A stretch of 23,811 nucleotides of DNA. Source: Pseudomonadota bacterium (lineage in GTDB: Bacteria > Desulfobacterota > Desulfobulbia > Desulfobulbales > Desulfobulbaceae). Below the pieces are notes generated by a model. That model saw nothing but the letters and a program-made list of their open reading frames with translations, was not told where the DNA came from and ran no database searches. Shown piece after piece: positions 1-8,745 of this stretch (position 1 is the stretch's first letter; each line of letters begins with the position of its first letter). Made by a program: the position numbers and the translations under genes. The DNA is taken from the NCBI GenBank assembly GCA_009778235.1, contig WRKE01000310.1, forward strand, positions 1 to 23,811. The letters run 5' to 3'.

Positions 1-108
1 CCGGTGATTTACAAGACCTCCACCAAGGGATCCATCCACAAGAAAACAGCGGCCCGTAAGGTTTCCCGTTTGAGCAAAAGGGTCAACAAGATGCAGCCCC
101 TTGCCTAA
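1..108 (+). CDS. rpsT: 30S ribosomal protein S20, C-terminal part (5' end outside window)
   Basis: Open from the first base and ending at TAA 106-108, this gives the last 35 residues of a very basic protein. The segment IHKKTAARKVSRLSKRVN matches the conserved C-terminal helix of bacterial S20, a small-subunit protein that binds 16S rRNA early in 30S assembly. The Lys/Arg richness and the Thr-Ala-Ala-Arg-Lys core are typical. A strong intrinsic terminator follows within 40 bases, so it is the last gene of its unit. The N-terminal part lies outside the window. Confidence 0.93.
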   Translation, partial: PVIYKTSTKGSIHKKTAARKVSRLSKRVNKMQPLA

Positions 109-144
109 GGTGGGAGCGGTCCTCATTAGCATTTGGTAGTCTTC

Positions 145-182
145 AAGGCCATGGGCGCGGTGTGCTCCCATGGCCTTTTTTA
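145..182 (+). terminator. Rho-independent terminator after rpsT
   Basis: An 11-bp perfect stem pairs 145-155 (AAGGCCATGGG) with 167-177 (CCCATGGCCTT) around an 11-base loop, and runs into six T residues (176-181). It separates rpsT from the tryptophan genes. Confidence 0.92.
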
Positions 183-202
183 TTGCGTTCGGATGAGGTC
201 TG

Positions 203-223
203 CTTGGGACGAAGACTCCCAAG
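203..223. repeat. Short inverted repeat in the trpE upstream region
   Basis: CTTGGGA (203-209) and TCCCAAG (217-223) form a perfect 7-bp dyad with a 7-base centre, about 130 bases before trpE. No T-run follows, so it is not an obvious terminator; it could be an operator or leader hairpin. Between 183 and 351 I see no tandem Trp codons (no leader peptide), no T-box and no convincing -35/-10 pair. Confidence 0.4.
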
Positions 224-351
224 GGGAAGGGCCGAACAGCGCCGGCAAATGCCCAGAAAGCCCCGATCACTGTTATTTTGGTGTTGGCGGCAAGACCGCA
301 TGCCCGATCCCAAAGCGTTATTTCCCGCCACTGAAGTCATAGGGTGTGTTC

Positions 352-1839
352 ATGTATTTTCCCGAACCGCGCGCCTTTGCCGGAATGATTGAATCCTTTG
401 ATCTTGTTCCGGTCTATCGAACTATCATCGCCGATCTCGACACCCCGCTCACCATCTTTGCCAAGATAGCCGGCGCCGATCCCCACGCCTTTTTGTTCGA
501 ATCCATGGAAGGCGGCGAGAAATGGGGCCGCTATTCCTTTATCGGCCTCGACCCGCTCCTCATCTTCACAAGCCACGGGGGCACGGTGCGCATCGAATAT
601 CCCGGACTGGCCATGGACAGTGACCAGCGCTCGGACGTCAATCCCCTGGATGAATTGCGGCGCCTGCTCGCTTCGTTCACCGTCAGCAACGCCCCGGGCC
701 TTCCCCGGTTTTACGGCGGCGCCGTCGGCTTTCTTGGGTACGACATGGTGCGGTTCATGGAGAAGGTACCCGACCGGCATCCGCCGCTTGATCTGCCGGA
801 TTCCTCCTTCATGGTCCCAAGGATCGTCCTGATCCATGACGCCATCCAACAGACCCTGACCGTGGTCTGCAACGTATGGAAAAAGGGCGACGCCGACAGC
901 TTGCGCCTCTATGAGGCCGCCTGCCACCGGATCGGTCAGATCATCACCCAGCTCGCCCAGCCGATTCCCCAGCAGTTCGTGGCCCAGGACCAACCCACAG
1001 AGCCGCATCGTTTCATTGCCAACATGAACGAGGCCGGCTTTGCCGCCATGGTCGAGCAGGCCAAGGAATACATCCTCGCCGGCGACATCATCCAAGTGGT
1101 GCTTGCGCAGCGCTTTCACACCGAGTTGCAAGTCAAGCCCTTTGCCCTGTACCGGGCCCTGCGCCACATCAATCCCAGCCCCTATCTGTTTTATCTCCGC
1201 CAGGGCGACCTGCTGCTGATCGGTTCCTCGCCGGAAATCCTGGTGCGGCTGGAAGACGGTGACATCGAGTTGCGGCCCATTGCCGGCACCAGAAAACGGG
1301 GCAACAGCCCGGAAGAAGACCTGGCACTAGAGCGGGAATTACTCGCCGACCCCAAGGAACGGGCCGAACACCTGATGCTGGTCGACCTCGGCCGCAACGA
1401 TGTCGGCCGGATGGCGGAAGCCGGCACGGTGACGGTGCGCGACCTGTTGGTGATTGAGCGCTACAGTCATGTGATGCATATCGTTTCCGGGGTGCATGGC
1501 AAGCTGCGGGCCGGCCGGGACCAATTCGACGTGATGGCGGCCTGTTTTCCGGCCGGGACAGTGAGCGGCGCGCCCAAAATCAGGGCCATGGAGATCATCG
1601 ATGAACTTGAGCCCAGCCGGCGCGGTCCCTATGCCGGCGCGGTCGGCTACTTCGGTTTCTCCGGCAACATGGATTTCTGCATTACCATCCGCACCTTCAT
1701 CCTTAATAATAATGACCTGTGGATTCAAGCCGGAGCCGGCATCGTGGCCGATTCTGATCCCAAAAAAGAATACGAGGAAACCATCAACAAGGCCATGGGA
1801 CTGCGCCGGGCCTTGGAATTGGCGGAAAAGGGGTTTTGA
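352..1839 (+). CDS. trpE: Anthranilate synthase component I
   Basis: TrpE converts chorismate plus ammonia (from TrpG) to anthranilate and pyruvate, the first committed step of tryptophan synthesis. The 495-residue length is normal. The C-terminal chorismate-binding domain shows PIAGTRKRG, LVDLGRNDVGR, PAGTVSGAPKIRAMEIIDEL and QAGAGIVADSDP. The N-terminal FLFES at residues 47-51 corresponds to the LLES tryptophan-feedback site, so end-product inhibition is probably retained. I chose ATG 352 because AGGG (341-344) sits 7 bases upstream. A GTG at 346 and an ATG at 385 are in frame as alternatives. The stop lies 3 bases before trpG. The absence of pabB-specific features and the trpGDCF neighbours settle it as TrpE rather than PabB. 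Confidence 0.97.
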   Translation: MYFPEPRAFAGMIESFDLVPVYRTIIADLDTPLTIFAKIAGADPHAFLFESMEGGEKWGRYSFIGLDPLLIFTSHGGTVRIEYPGLAMDSDQRSDVNPLDELRRLLASFTVSNAPGLPRFYGGAVGFLGYDMVRFMEKVPDRHPPLDLPDSSFMVPRIVLIHDAIQQTLTVVCNVWKKGDADSLRLYEAACHRIGQIITQLAQPIPQQFVAQDQPTEPHRFIANMNEAGFAAMVEQAKEYILAGDIIQVVLAQRFHTELQVKPFALYRALRHINPSPYLFYLRQGDLLLIGSSPEILVRLEDGDIELRPIAGTRKRGNSPEEDLALERELLADPKERAEHLMLVDLGRNDVGRMAEAGTVTVRDLLVIERYSHVMHIVSGVHGKLRAGRDQFDVMAACFPAGTVSGAPKIRAMEIIDELEPSRRGPYAGAVGYFGFSGNMDFCITIRTFILNNNDLWIQAGAGIVADSDPKKEYEETINKAMGLRRALELAEKGF

Positions 1840-1842
1840 ACC

Positions 1843-2460
1843 GTGATCGTCATCATCGATAACTACGACTCCTTCACCTACAACATCGTGCAAACCCTGG
1901 CCACTGCCCCACCCGGGGCGCCTTCGGGATGGCAGCCCCCGGAGATCAATGTGTTCCGCAACGACGCCGTCACCATCGACACGATCCAGGCCCTCGACCC
2001 GACGCGACTGCTCATCTCTCCCGGCCCGGGCACACCCAGGGAGGCCGGCATCTCCATGGCCGCAATTCTCCATTTCGCCGGACGCATCCCGGTGTTGGGG
2101 GTCTGCCTGGGGCACCAGTCGATCGGCGAGGCGTTTGGCGGCCGGGTGATCCGCGCCCAGCGCCTGATGCATGGCAAGACCAGCCCCATCCACCATGACG
2201 GCCGCGGGGTGTTCACCGGCTTGCCAATCCCTTTCGATGGCATGCGCTATCACTCCCTGGTGGTGGAAGAACCGTTGCCCGACTGCCTTCAAGTCACCGC
2301 CCGCACCGATCAGGGCGAGCTGATGGGGCTCAGGCACACCAGCTTGCCGATCGAGGGGGTCCAATTCCATCCCGAATCGATCATGACCAAGGCGGGCAAC
2401 ATCCTGCTGCACAACTTCCTCCGGCCGGACTACGAGCAACTGCTCCGCGCCCCGGTATGA
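1843..2460 (+). CDS. trpG: Anthranilate synthase component II (glutamine amidotransferase)
   Basis: This class I glutamine amidotransferase hydrolyses glutamine and channels ammonia to TrpE. At 205 residues it is of normal length. It starts with GTG in MIVIIDNYDSFTYN, carries SPGPGTP at 59-65, the nucleophile Cys88 in GVCLGHQ, and the His176/Glu178 pair in VQFHPESI. It begins 3 bases after the trpE stop, so translation is likely coupled. Some bacteria share this subunit with PabB for folate synthesis; nothing here decides that. TrpE and TrpG are separate proteins here, not fused. Confidence 0.96.
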   Translation: MIVIIDNYDSFTYNIVQTLATAPPGAPSGWQPPEINVFRNDAVTIDTIQALDPTRLLISPGPGTPREAGISMAAILHFAGRIPVLGVCLGHQSIGEAFGGRVIRAQRLMHGKTSPIHHDGRGVFTGLPIPFDGMRYHSLVVEEPLPDCLQVTARTDQGELMGLRHTSLPIEGVQFHPESIMTKAGNILLHNFLRPDYEQLLRAPV

Positions 2461-2486
2461 TCCCGGTCCCCACAAAGAGGTAATTC

Positions 2487-3521
2487 ATGATTCGTGAGGC
2501 GATCGCCAAGGTGGTCAACCTGCGCCACTTGAGCGAAGAAGAGATGGTCGATGTCATGCAGGAGATCATGAGCGGCGAGGCCTCCGATGCCCAGATCGGC
2601 GCCTTCATCACCGCGCTGCGCATGAAGGGAGAAAGTATCGACGAGATTGTCGGCGCGGTCAAGGTCATGCGGAAAAAGGCGACCTTCATCGATACCGGCA
2701 TCGACACCGGGGCCGGTGAGGTCCTGATGGATATTGTTGGCACCGGCGGCGACGGCTCCGGCAGCTTCAACGTGTCGACCACCACCAGTTTTGTCGTGGC
2801 CGCGGCTGGCGTTCCAGTGGCCAAGCATGGCAACCGGGCCGTGTCCTCCCGCTGTGGCAGCGCCGATGCGCTGGAGGCCCTCGGGGTCAACCTGAGCATG
2901 CCGCCCGAGAAGGTGGGCGCCTGTGTGCGCGAGGTGGGAATCGGCTTTCTGTTTGCCCCCCTGCTGCACGGGGCCATGAAATACGCCATCGGTCCCAGGC
3001 GCGAAATCGCCATCCGCACCCTGTTCAACATTCTCGGGCCGATGACCAACCCGGCCGGCGCCAATGTGCAACTCACCGGCGTTTTCTCCCTTGAGCTGAC
3101 CACGGTCCTGGCCGAGGTGCTGATGCGGCTCGGCATGAAACGGGCGGTGATCGTCTGGGGCGAAGGCAACCTGGATGAAATGACCGTCACCGGAGCCACC
3201 CATCTTGCCGACGGCTACCAAGGCAGAGTGGCTGCCTCGGTGCTGAGCCCCGAAGAATTCGGGCTGCGGACCGCTGAGATGGCCGCCATCCGCGGTGGCA
3301 GGAATGCGGCGGAATCGGCGGACCAAATCCGGGCCGTCCTGGGCGGCGAGGCCGGCGCCAAACTGGACATGGTCCTGCTCAACGCCGGCACCGCGCTGAT
3401 GGCCGCCGGCCAGAGCGAAACCATCGCGGCCGGCATCGCCCTGGCCAGAGAAATCATCCAATCCGGGGCGGCATTGGCCAAGCTGGAGCAATTGATCCAT
3501 TTCAGCAGAGGCAGCAAATGA
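2487..3521 (+). CDS. trpD: Anthranilate phosphoribosyltransferase
   Basis: TrpD transfers phosphoribose from PRPP to anthranilate, giving phosphoribosyl-anthranilate. Its 344 residues match the stand-alone form (not fused to TrpG as in enterics). The glycine-rich PRPP loop GTGGDGSGSFNVST starts at residue 85. The second signature KHGNRAVSSRCGSAD lies at 113-127. ATG 2487 is preceded by AAGAGG (2475-2480) at a 6-base spacing, so the start is secure. The stop shares ATGA with the trpC start, implying translational coupling. Confidence 0.97.
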   Translation: MIREAIAKVVNLRHLSEEEMVDVMQEIMSGEASDAQIGAFITALRMKGESIDEIVGAVKVMRKKATFIDTGIDTGAGEVLMDIVGTGGDGSGSFNVSTTTSFVVAAAGVPVAKHGNRAVSSRCGSADALEALGVNLSMPPEKVGACVREVGIGFLFAPLLHGAMKYAIGPRREIAIRTLFNILGPMTNPAGANVQLTGVFSLELTTVLAEVLMRLGMKRAVIVWGEGNLDEMTVTGATHLADGYQGRVAASVLSPEEFGLRTAEMAAIRGGRNAAESADQIRAVLGGEAGAKLDMVLLNAGTALMAAGQSETIAAGIALAREIIQSGAALAKLEQLIHFSRGSK

Positions 3522-4279
3522 TCCTTGATACCATTGTCGCCAAAAAATACGAGGAAGTGGCGGAACTCAAGCGGCGCGGCCTGCCAATCGCGGATCGCCC
3601 CATCCCGCCTCCGCGTGGCTTCATCAGGGCCTTGACTGAGGCGCCGGGCGTGGCCATCATCGCTGAGGCCAAAAAGGCATCTCCGTCAAAGGGACTCATC
3701 CAGCCTGATTTTGATCCGGCGCGCATTGCCCGCAATTACCAAGCCGGGGGTGCCCGTTGCCTCTCGGTGCTCACCGATGTTGTTTTTTTTCAGGGGGCCC
3801 TGGCCTATATCGCCCAGGTGCGCGAGGCGGTAGAATTGCCGGTGCTGCGCAAGGATTTCATCATCGACCCACTCCAGATCGAGGAGGCCAAGGTGGTCGG
3901 CGCCGACGCCATCCTCCTGATCGCCGCCATCCTGACCCCGGAACAGTTACGCGATTTTCGCCTTCTGGCCGAATCCTTGGGGATGGATGCGCTGGTCGAG
4001 GTCCATGACGAGCACGAAGTGGATGAGGCACTCGCGGCCGAAAGCCGGCTGATCGGGATCAACAACCGTAATCTCCACGATTTTTCGGTCAATCTTGAGA
4101 CCACCTTTCGCCTGCTGTCCAAGATTCCGCCAACAATCCCCGTGGTCAGCGAATCGGGCATTGCCACCGTGGCGGACATGCAGCGGTTAAAGGCGGCCGG
4201 GGTCAAGGCGGCCCTGATCGGCGAGAGCCTGATGCGGGCGGATAAGCAGGACCAATTGCTTAAGGAGTTTCTCGCCTGA
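3518..4279 (+). CDS. trpC: Indole-3-glycerol phosphate synthase
   Basis: TrpC closes the indole ring by decarboxylating CdRP to indole-3-glycerol phosphate. It is a 253-residue single-domain TIM barrel, not fused to TrpF. Visible active-site elements are Glu50 and Lys52 in IIAEAKKASPSKG, the catalytic Lys112 in LRKDFIID, Glu161 in LVEVHDEHE, Asn182 in GINNRNL, Ser211 in VSESG, and the phosphate-binding LIGESLM. The start overlaps the trpD stop as ATGA, and the stop overlaps the trpF start as TGATG. Confidence 0.97.
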   Translation: MILDTIVAKKYEEVAELKRRGLPIADRPIPPPRGFIRALTEAPGVAIIAEAKKASPSKGLIQPDFDPARIARNYQAGGARCLSVLTDVVFFQGALAYIAQVREAVELPVLRKDFIIDPLQIEEAKVVGADAILLIAAILTPEQLRDFRLLAESLGMDALVEVHDEHEVDEALAAESRLIGINNRNLHDFSVNLETTFRLLSKIPPTIPVVSESGIATVADMQRLKAAGVKAALIGESLMRADKQDQLLKEFLA

Positions 4280-4956
4280 TGAATGGACTTCGGGTGCGGA
4301 TCAAAATCTGCGGCATGACCCGCCTTGAGGATGCGCAGTGCGCGGTCAAGGCCGGGGTCGATGGCTTGGGGTTTATTTTCTCCCCCCAGAGTCCCCGGGC
4401 AATTGCGCCGTTGGCGGCGAAGAGCATCATTGCCCAGCTTCCGCCCCTGGTTGATGCGGTGGGGGTCTTTGTCGACGAAGAGCCAGGACGGGTAGCGGAA
4501 ATATTCCAGGAATGCGGCATCAACCTCATTCAACTGCACGGTAAGGAATCACCCGCCTACTGCCGCGAGCTGGCGTCCCTGGCCGCTGGCTGCAAGCTGC
4601 TCAAGGCAGTCCGGGTCAGCAACCGGACCACCGCCGCCGAGGTGGCCGAATACGATGAAATTGTCCACGGCTTTCTGCTTGATACCTATCAAAAGGATGT
4701 GGTCGGAGGAACCGGGCAGACCTTTGACTGGACCCTGATCAACCGGCTCAAGCTCACCAGGCCGTTTCTGCTTGCCGGCGGCCTTGATGCGGACAACATC
4801 GGCCAAGCCCTGGCCCAGACCAACCCCTACGGGGTGGATGCCAATTCCGGCCTTGAAGATGCGCCCGGCCACAAAAATCACCACTGCATCCGCCGGTTCG
4901 TTGCCGCGGTCCGCGCCTTTGAAAACCAAAACTTTTTAAATATTGATCACCGCTAA
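4279..4956 (+). CDS. trpF: Phosphoribosylanthranilate isomerase
   Basis: TrpF performs the Amadori rearrangement of phosphoribosyl-anthranilate to CdRP, the substrate of TrpC. The TIM-barrel motifs are present: KICGMTR with general-base Cys11, GFIFSPQSPR, LIQLHGKE, Asp135 in LLDTY, GGTGQTFDW, LLAGGL, and the phosphate-binding GVDANSGLED. At 225 residues it is slightly longer than usual (about 200-210), owing to a short C-terminal tail. Its ATG shares one base with the trpC stop. The operon normally continues into trpB and trpA, but here a 102-base gap leads to uvrC instead, so tryptophan synthase must be encoded elsewhere. Confidence 0.96.
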   Translation: MNGLRVRIKICGMTRLEDAQCAVKAGVDGLGFIFSPQSPRAIAPLAAKSIIAQLPPLVDAVGVFVDEEPGRVAEIFQECGINLIQLHGKESPAYCRELASLAAGCKLLKAVRVSNRTTAAEVAEYDEIVHGFLLDTYQKDVVGGTGQTFDWTLINRLKLTRPFLLAGGLDADNIGQALAQTNPYGVDANSGLEDAPGHKNHHCIRRFVAAVRAFENQNFLNIDHR

Positions 4957-4995
4957 ACCAGCGGATTGGGGACGAGTGGATCAAGCATGTTGCGC

Positions 4996-5027
4996 CCTGA
5001 CCACCTGATAAGCGCTGCCTGACCACC
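4996..5027 (+). repeat. 10-bp direct repeat in front of uvrC
   Basis: CCTGACCACC occurs at 4996-5005 and again at 5018-5027, a 22-base period or about two helical turns. It lies in the short trpF-uvrC gap. It could be a paired protein-binding site or a chance duplication; no promoter could be recognised beside it. Confidence 0.4.
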
Positions 5028-5058
5028 AAAAAATTTGAAAAGAATTGAACAAAGCGGC

Positions 5059-6936
5059 ATGGTCACGCCTCTGTCAACGCTAAAGCAAGCCAATGGCGAT
5101 CAGCCGGCCTCTCCGCTCTCGCCGGCCTTTCTTGCCACAATCAGCCATGGTCCGGGCGTCTACCTGATGTTCGGTAATCGGCAAGTCCTGTACGTGGGCA
5201 AGGCCCGCGACCTGCGCAAGCGGTTGAGCCAGTACGCCCATTTCGCCGGCCCGGTCCATGCCAAAACCTCGGTCATGCTCACTCACGTCCGCCGGGTGGA
5301 GACCATCCTCACCACCACCGAGAAAGAGGCGCTCATCCTTGAGGCCTCGCTGATCAAGCAGCACCGACCGCGCTACAACGTCATCCTCCGCGACGACAAG
5401 AACTACCCCTTGATCAAGATCACCACCCGCGATCCCTGGCCCAGGGTAACGGTGACCCGCAAGCGGCTACGCGACGGCAACCGCTATTTCGGCCCCTATG
5501 CCTCATCCACGGCCATGCGCGCCACCCTGCAACTGCTCAACCGCCAATTTCCCCTGCGGCGCTGCGCCACGGTCCGCGAGCGGCAGCGCCCGTGCCTGAA
5601 CCACCAGATGGGTCGCTGCCTGGCGCCCTGTGCCGGCCAAGTGCCGCAGGAGGTCTACCAGGCCATGGTGCGGGATGTGCTCCTGATTCTGGAAGGCAAG
5701 TCCGGAGAGGTCATCAAAGACTTGACCGCCAAGATGGAACGGGCCGCCGCAAACCTGGCCTTTGAACAGGCGGCCCTGCTGCGCGACCAAATCCAGGCCC
5801 TGGACCGGACCATCGAGCACCAGGCCGTGGCGGCCGCGCATCACCTCGATCAGGATGTGTTCGGCATCCACCGCCAGGATGCCGCCGTCGGCATTGCCCT
5901 GCTCTTTGTGCGCGGCGGCATGATCACCGGGGCTCAATCCTTTTTTCTGGCCGATCCCCTGGGCGAAGACGACAGCCTGCTGGCGCAGACGATCCTGCAG
6001 TACTATTCCCCGGAGCGGCAGCCGCCCCGGGAGTTGCTGCTGCCCTTTACTATCGAGGACCAGAATCTGGTGGAAGAACGGCTGGCCGAGCTGCGCGAGG
6101 GGCCAGTGTCGATCGCCACGCCGCAGCGGGGCAAACGGATGCAACTCATGCGGATGGCCGCGGCCAATGCCGCCCAGGCCCTTGAGGAACGGGCTAAAAA
6201 GGAGCTTTCCTGGGAGACCCTGGCCGCCTCCCTCCAAGCCAGATTACGGTTGGCCAACCGGCCGGAAAGGATCGAGTGCCTCGACATCTCCAATCTCCAG
6301 GGCAAGCAGGCGGTCGGTTCCCTGGTCTGTTTTGTTCAGGGCGAAAAGGCCGCCGGCCTGTACCGGCACTTTCGGATCAAATCGCAGGATACCCCCGACG
6401 ATTACGCCATGATGCGCGAGGTGCTGGAGCGGCGGATCAACAAGGGGGTGCAGGAAGACAACCTGCCCGATCTATTGCTGCTCGATGGCGGCAAGGGGCA
6501 GTTGCAGGTGACAATAGAGGTGCTGGCCCGGTTCGACTGTCTCGCCAGGATCGACCTGGTGGCCATTGCCAAGGAAAAAACCGATGAAGGGGAAAAACTT
6601 TTCCGGCCGGGCCGCAAGAATCCGGTGCTGCTGCCGGCCCACTCCCCGGCCCTGCTCTTTCTGATGCGCATCCGCGACGAGGCCCACCGCTTCGGCATCA
6701 CCTTGCACCGCCAATTGCGGGGCAAGGCGCAGTTGCACTCCCGCCTCGACACCATCGGAGGGATCGGCCCAAAACGCAAACGGCTTCTGTTGAAGGCCCT
6801 GGGCAGTTTCAAACGCATTGCCGGGGCCACGGTCGCGGAGCTAGCCGCCGTTCCCGGCATTGGACCGGAACTGGCCCGACAGGTTCATGACCAGTTGCAG
6901 GGGGAAAACGGCCGTGGCCGAATGAGTGAAGAATGA
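5059..6936 (+). CDS. uvrC: UvrABC excinuclease subunit C
   Basis: UvrC makes the 3' and 5' incisions around UvrAB-marked lesions in nucleotide excision repair. From ATG 5059 it is 625 residues, normal for the family. In order: a GIY-YIG nuclease domain (GPGVYLM at 31-37, YVGKARDLRKRL at 45-56); a four-cysteine cluster Cys169, Cys179, Cys187 and Cys191 (in the family, a 4Fe-4S ligand set); a UVR motif at about 217-251; and an RNase-H-like endonuclease half with Asp409 (CLDIS), Asp476 (LLDGGKGQ) and His543. A C-terminal helix-hairpin-helix pair (GGIGPKRKRLL, AVPGIGPELA) ends it. A TTG at 5035 in the same frame would add 8 residues, but neither start has a strong ribosome-binding site. Confidence 0.96.
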   Translation: MVTPLSTLKQANGDQPASPLSPAFLATISHGPGVYLMFGNRQVLYVGKARDLRKRLSQYAHFAGPVHAKTSVMLTHVRRVETILTTTEKEALILEASLIKQHRPRYNVILRDDKNYPLIKITTRDPWPRVTVTRKRLRDGNRYFGPYASSTAMRATLQLLNRQFPLRRCATVRERQRPCLNHQMGRCLAPCAGQVPQEVYQAMVRDVLLILEGKSGEVIKDLTAKMERAAANLAFEQAALLRDQIQALDRTIEHQAVAAAHHLDQDVFGIHRQDAAVGIALLFVRGGMITGAQSFFLADPLGEDDSLLAQTILQYYSPERQPPRELLLPFTIEDQNLVEERLAELREGPVSIATPQRGKRMQLMRMAAANAAQALEERAKKELSWETLAASLQARLRLANRPERIECLDISNLQGKQAVGSLVCFVQGEKAAGLYRHFRIKSQDTPDDYAMMREVLERRINKGVQEDNLPDLLLLDGGKGQLQVTIEVLARFDCLARIDLVAIAKEKTDEGEKLFRPGRKNPVLLPAHSPALLFLMRIRDEAHRFGITLHRQLRGKAQLHSRLDTIGGIGPKRKRLLLKALGSFKRIAGATVAELAAVPGIGPELARQVHDQLQGENGRGRMSEE

Positions 6937-6958
6937 AAAGACCATGGCCGCCGCCCTT

Positions 6959-7012
6959 AAGGCTGGCTGATCTGCAAGGGCGTCAAACTGCTCCGGCTGA
7001 TCGAAGCCAGCC
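6959..7012. repeat. Inverted repeat between uvrC and the phosphoesterase gene
   Basis: The 136-base gap 6937-7072 contains GGCTGGCT starting at about 6961, mirrored by AGCCAGCC at 7005-7012, with roughly 36 bases between. No T-run follows, so termination is doubtful. I see no clear promoter for the downstream gene here. Confidence 0.35.
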
Positions 7013-7072
7013 AGCTTATCGGGCGGTCAGCCGTCATCGCGACGGCTCAAAAGGAACGCTAGGCTGTCAAAA

Positions 7073-8074
7073 ATGACCAATATTCTCCAGCCGAAATCCG
7101 TTGGTTCATCGGTATCAGGCCGGCGCACCGCCTTCGGCCGTAACCTCTGGGCAGCCATGGCCCTGGTGGCGCTGGCCCTGCTCGCCCTGCTGATTGGCGC
7201 CACCTCTCGCTGCCCGCCTTCGGCGCCAAGACCATACCGTCAGGTCGTCATCCTGGGTGACCCTCACCTGCCCGGCCGGAACCTGGCCGCCAAAGAGCAG
7301 GTGCGCCGCACGATCAACGGCTGGCGCGATGTCGACCTGGTGGTGGCAGTGGGCGATATTTGCGACCTCTACGGTACGCCAGCCGAATATGCGGCGGCCC
7401 GGGAATTTTTTAACCGCCTCAACCATCCCCTGGCCTTGGTCAACGGCAACCACGACTACATCTATGCCACCCCGGCCAGTCCGGAGGCATATGCAAAAAA
7501 TTTCAATCCAGCCTCAAAGGAGGAGCGGGCCGAAAAGCTCACCCGCTTCCGCCAAACCTTTCGCCTGTCCACCCTGTCCTCAAGCCGGATGGTGGGCGGC
7601 TACCTTTTCTTATTCCTCGCCGCCGACCACGACCGCTTTGCGGTCGGGATCAGTGAGCAACAGATGAACTGGCTGCGGACCGAACTTGCCCATGCGCCCC
7701 GCACGCCCACCATCATTGTTTTTCACGGACCGCTCAAGGGCACCCAATATCCTTTCAAGCGCCACATCAACCAACCCCACTCGGTGGCTCAGCCGGTGGA
7801 GGCCATCCAAGCCCTGCTCGCCGCCAATCCCCAAGTCTTCCTCTGGATTTCCGGCCACACCCATACCCCGGCCACCGAAGCGAGCTTTGCCTCGCCAATC
7901 AACCTGTATGACGGCCGCCTCACCAATATCCACAACCCTGACATGAAACGCGAAACCATCTGGACCAATTCACTGCTGCTCTATCCGGACCAGGTGGTGG
8001 TCAAGACCTACAACCACCTCCAGGGGGCGTGGCTGCCGGAATTGACGCGGGTCATCCGGCCGCCCAAGCTCTAA
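7073..8074 (+). CDS. Membrane-anchored calcineurin-like metallophosphoesterase
   Basis: This 333-residue protein has a basic N-terminus and one hydrophobic segment at about residues 27-44, probably a signal anchor placing the catalytic domain in the periplasm. The metal-binding motifs of the calcineurin-type family are all present: GDPHL (Asp63, His65), VGDICD (Asp95), GNHD (125-128), FHGP (His218) and GHTHTP (His262, His264). A di-metal phosphoesterase activity follows from the family, but the substrate cannot be read from the sequence. Cys47 after the hydrophobic stretch is not in a good lipobox. The gene is convergent with the methyltransferase gene, with only 13 bases between their stops. 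Confidence 0.85.
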   Translation: MTNILQPKSVGSSVSGRRTAFGRNLWAAMALVALALLALLIGATSRCPPSAPRPYRQVVILGDPHLPGRNLAAKEQVRRTINGWRDVDLVVAVGDICDLYGTPAEYAAAREFFNRLNHPLALVNGNHDYIYATPASPEAYAKNFNPASKEERAEKLTRFRQTFRLSTLSSSRMVGGYLFLFLAADHDRFAVGISEQQMNWLRTELAHAPRTPTIIVFHGPLKGTQYPFKRHINQPHSVAQPVEAIQALLAANPQVFLWISGHTHTPATEASFASPINLYDGRLTNIHNPDMKRETIWTNSLLLYPDQVVVKTYNHLQGAWLPELTRVIRPPKL

Positions 8075-8087
8075 TTTTTAGATAGGT

Positions 8088-8744
8088 TTATTTCCTGGCA
8101 ATGATCAGGAAAACGGAAAAAGGCCGGCTGGTGCCGTTGCCTGCTTCTTTGACGATTTCGGTAACGGTCAGGTCGCGTACCTCAACAAATCCGGCGGCCG
8201 TAAGCAGGCCGCCCAGCCTGGCCCGGTCAAAGCCGAAATGGAAGACCCCGGTATTGTCGTCGTGAAACAGGCCGTTGTCCAGGTCCAGATCAACCAGCCC
8301 CACCATGCCGCCAGGGAGCAGTGCCCGGTGGAATTGGGCGAACAAGGGCTCAAGCTGCCGGACATGGTGCAGGGTCATGCTGCTGACAATGCAATGATAT
8401 TTTCCTTTCAGGGTGTCGCCCTGCTCCAGATCGAGGTTCATGGAGCAGACATTGTCCAATTCGGCCTGTCCGATCTTGGCGTTGAGCAGGTCGAGCATGG
8501 CGCGTGAACTGTCGGCGCCGACAATGGTGCGGACCAGGGGTTGCAGCCGCAGAGTCAGCAACCCGGTGCCGCAGCCGAAATCCAGCACATTCATCGCGCT
8601 GGTCAAGCCCAGATGGCGGACCAGGGCCTCGGCCACCTCTTGGGCCAGCCGGACCCGCTGTGGTTTGTCATCCCAGGTGGCGGCAGCGGAATCGAAGTCT
8701 TTTTTATTTGCTGGACTCTTCATGACGGCGGGCTGGTTCGCCAT
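8088..8744 (-). CDS. Class I SAM-dependent methyltransferase
   Basis: This is a 218-residue Rossmann-fold methyltransferase. Motif I is VLDFGCGTG at residues 53-61, an acidic residue of motif II follows at Asp78 (VGADSS), and the post-I region contains SSMTLHH and the LLPGGMVGLVDLD strand typical of UbiE/Methyltransf_11-like enzymes. No substrate-specific domain is visible, so the acceptor is unknown; a small molecule is more likely than protein or nucleic acid. Its ATG lies one base after the stop of the Old Yellow Enzyme gene, so the two are almost certainly translated together and may act on the same metabolite or in the same stress response. Confidence 0.85.
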   Translation of the reverse strand: MANQPAVMKSPANKKDFDSAAATWDDKPQRVRLAQEVAEALVRHLGLTSAMNVLDFGCGTGLLTLRLQPLVRTIVGADSSRAMLDLLNAKIGQAELDNVCSMNLDLEQGDTLKGKYHCIVSSMTLHHVRQLEPLFAQFHRALLPGGMVGLVDLDLDNGLFHDDNTGVFHFGFDRARLGGLLTAAGFVEVRDLTVTEIVKEAGNGTSRPFSVFLIIARK

Positions 8745-8745
8745 C

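Noticed and set aside
183..351. Possible trp leader peptide or T-box before trpE
   Set aside because: No tandem Trp codons, no T-box motif and no terminator/antiterminator pair could be found; only one isolated Trp codon in a weak frame.
1339..2475. Minus-strand frame of about 380 codons opposite trpE/trpG
   Set aside because: Antisense shadow of two well-supported genes, with no family features.
7073..8074. Lipoprotein signal in the metallophosphoesterase
   Set aside because: Cys47 follows ATSR, which is not an acceptable lipobox; a signal anchor is the better reading.
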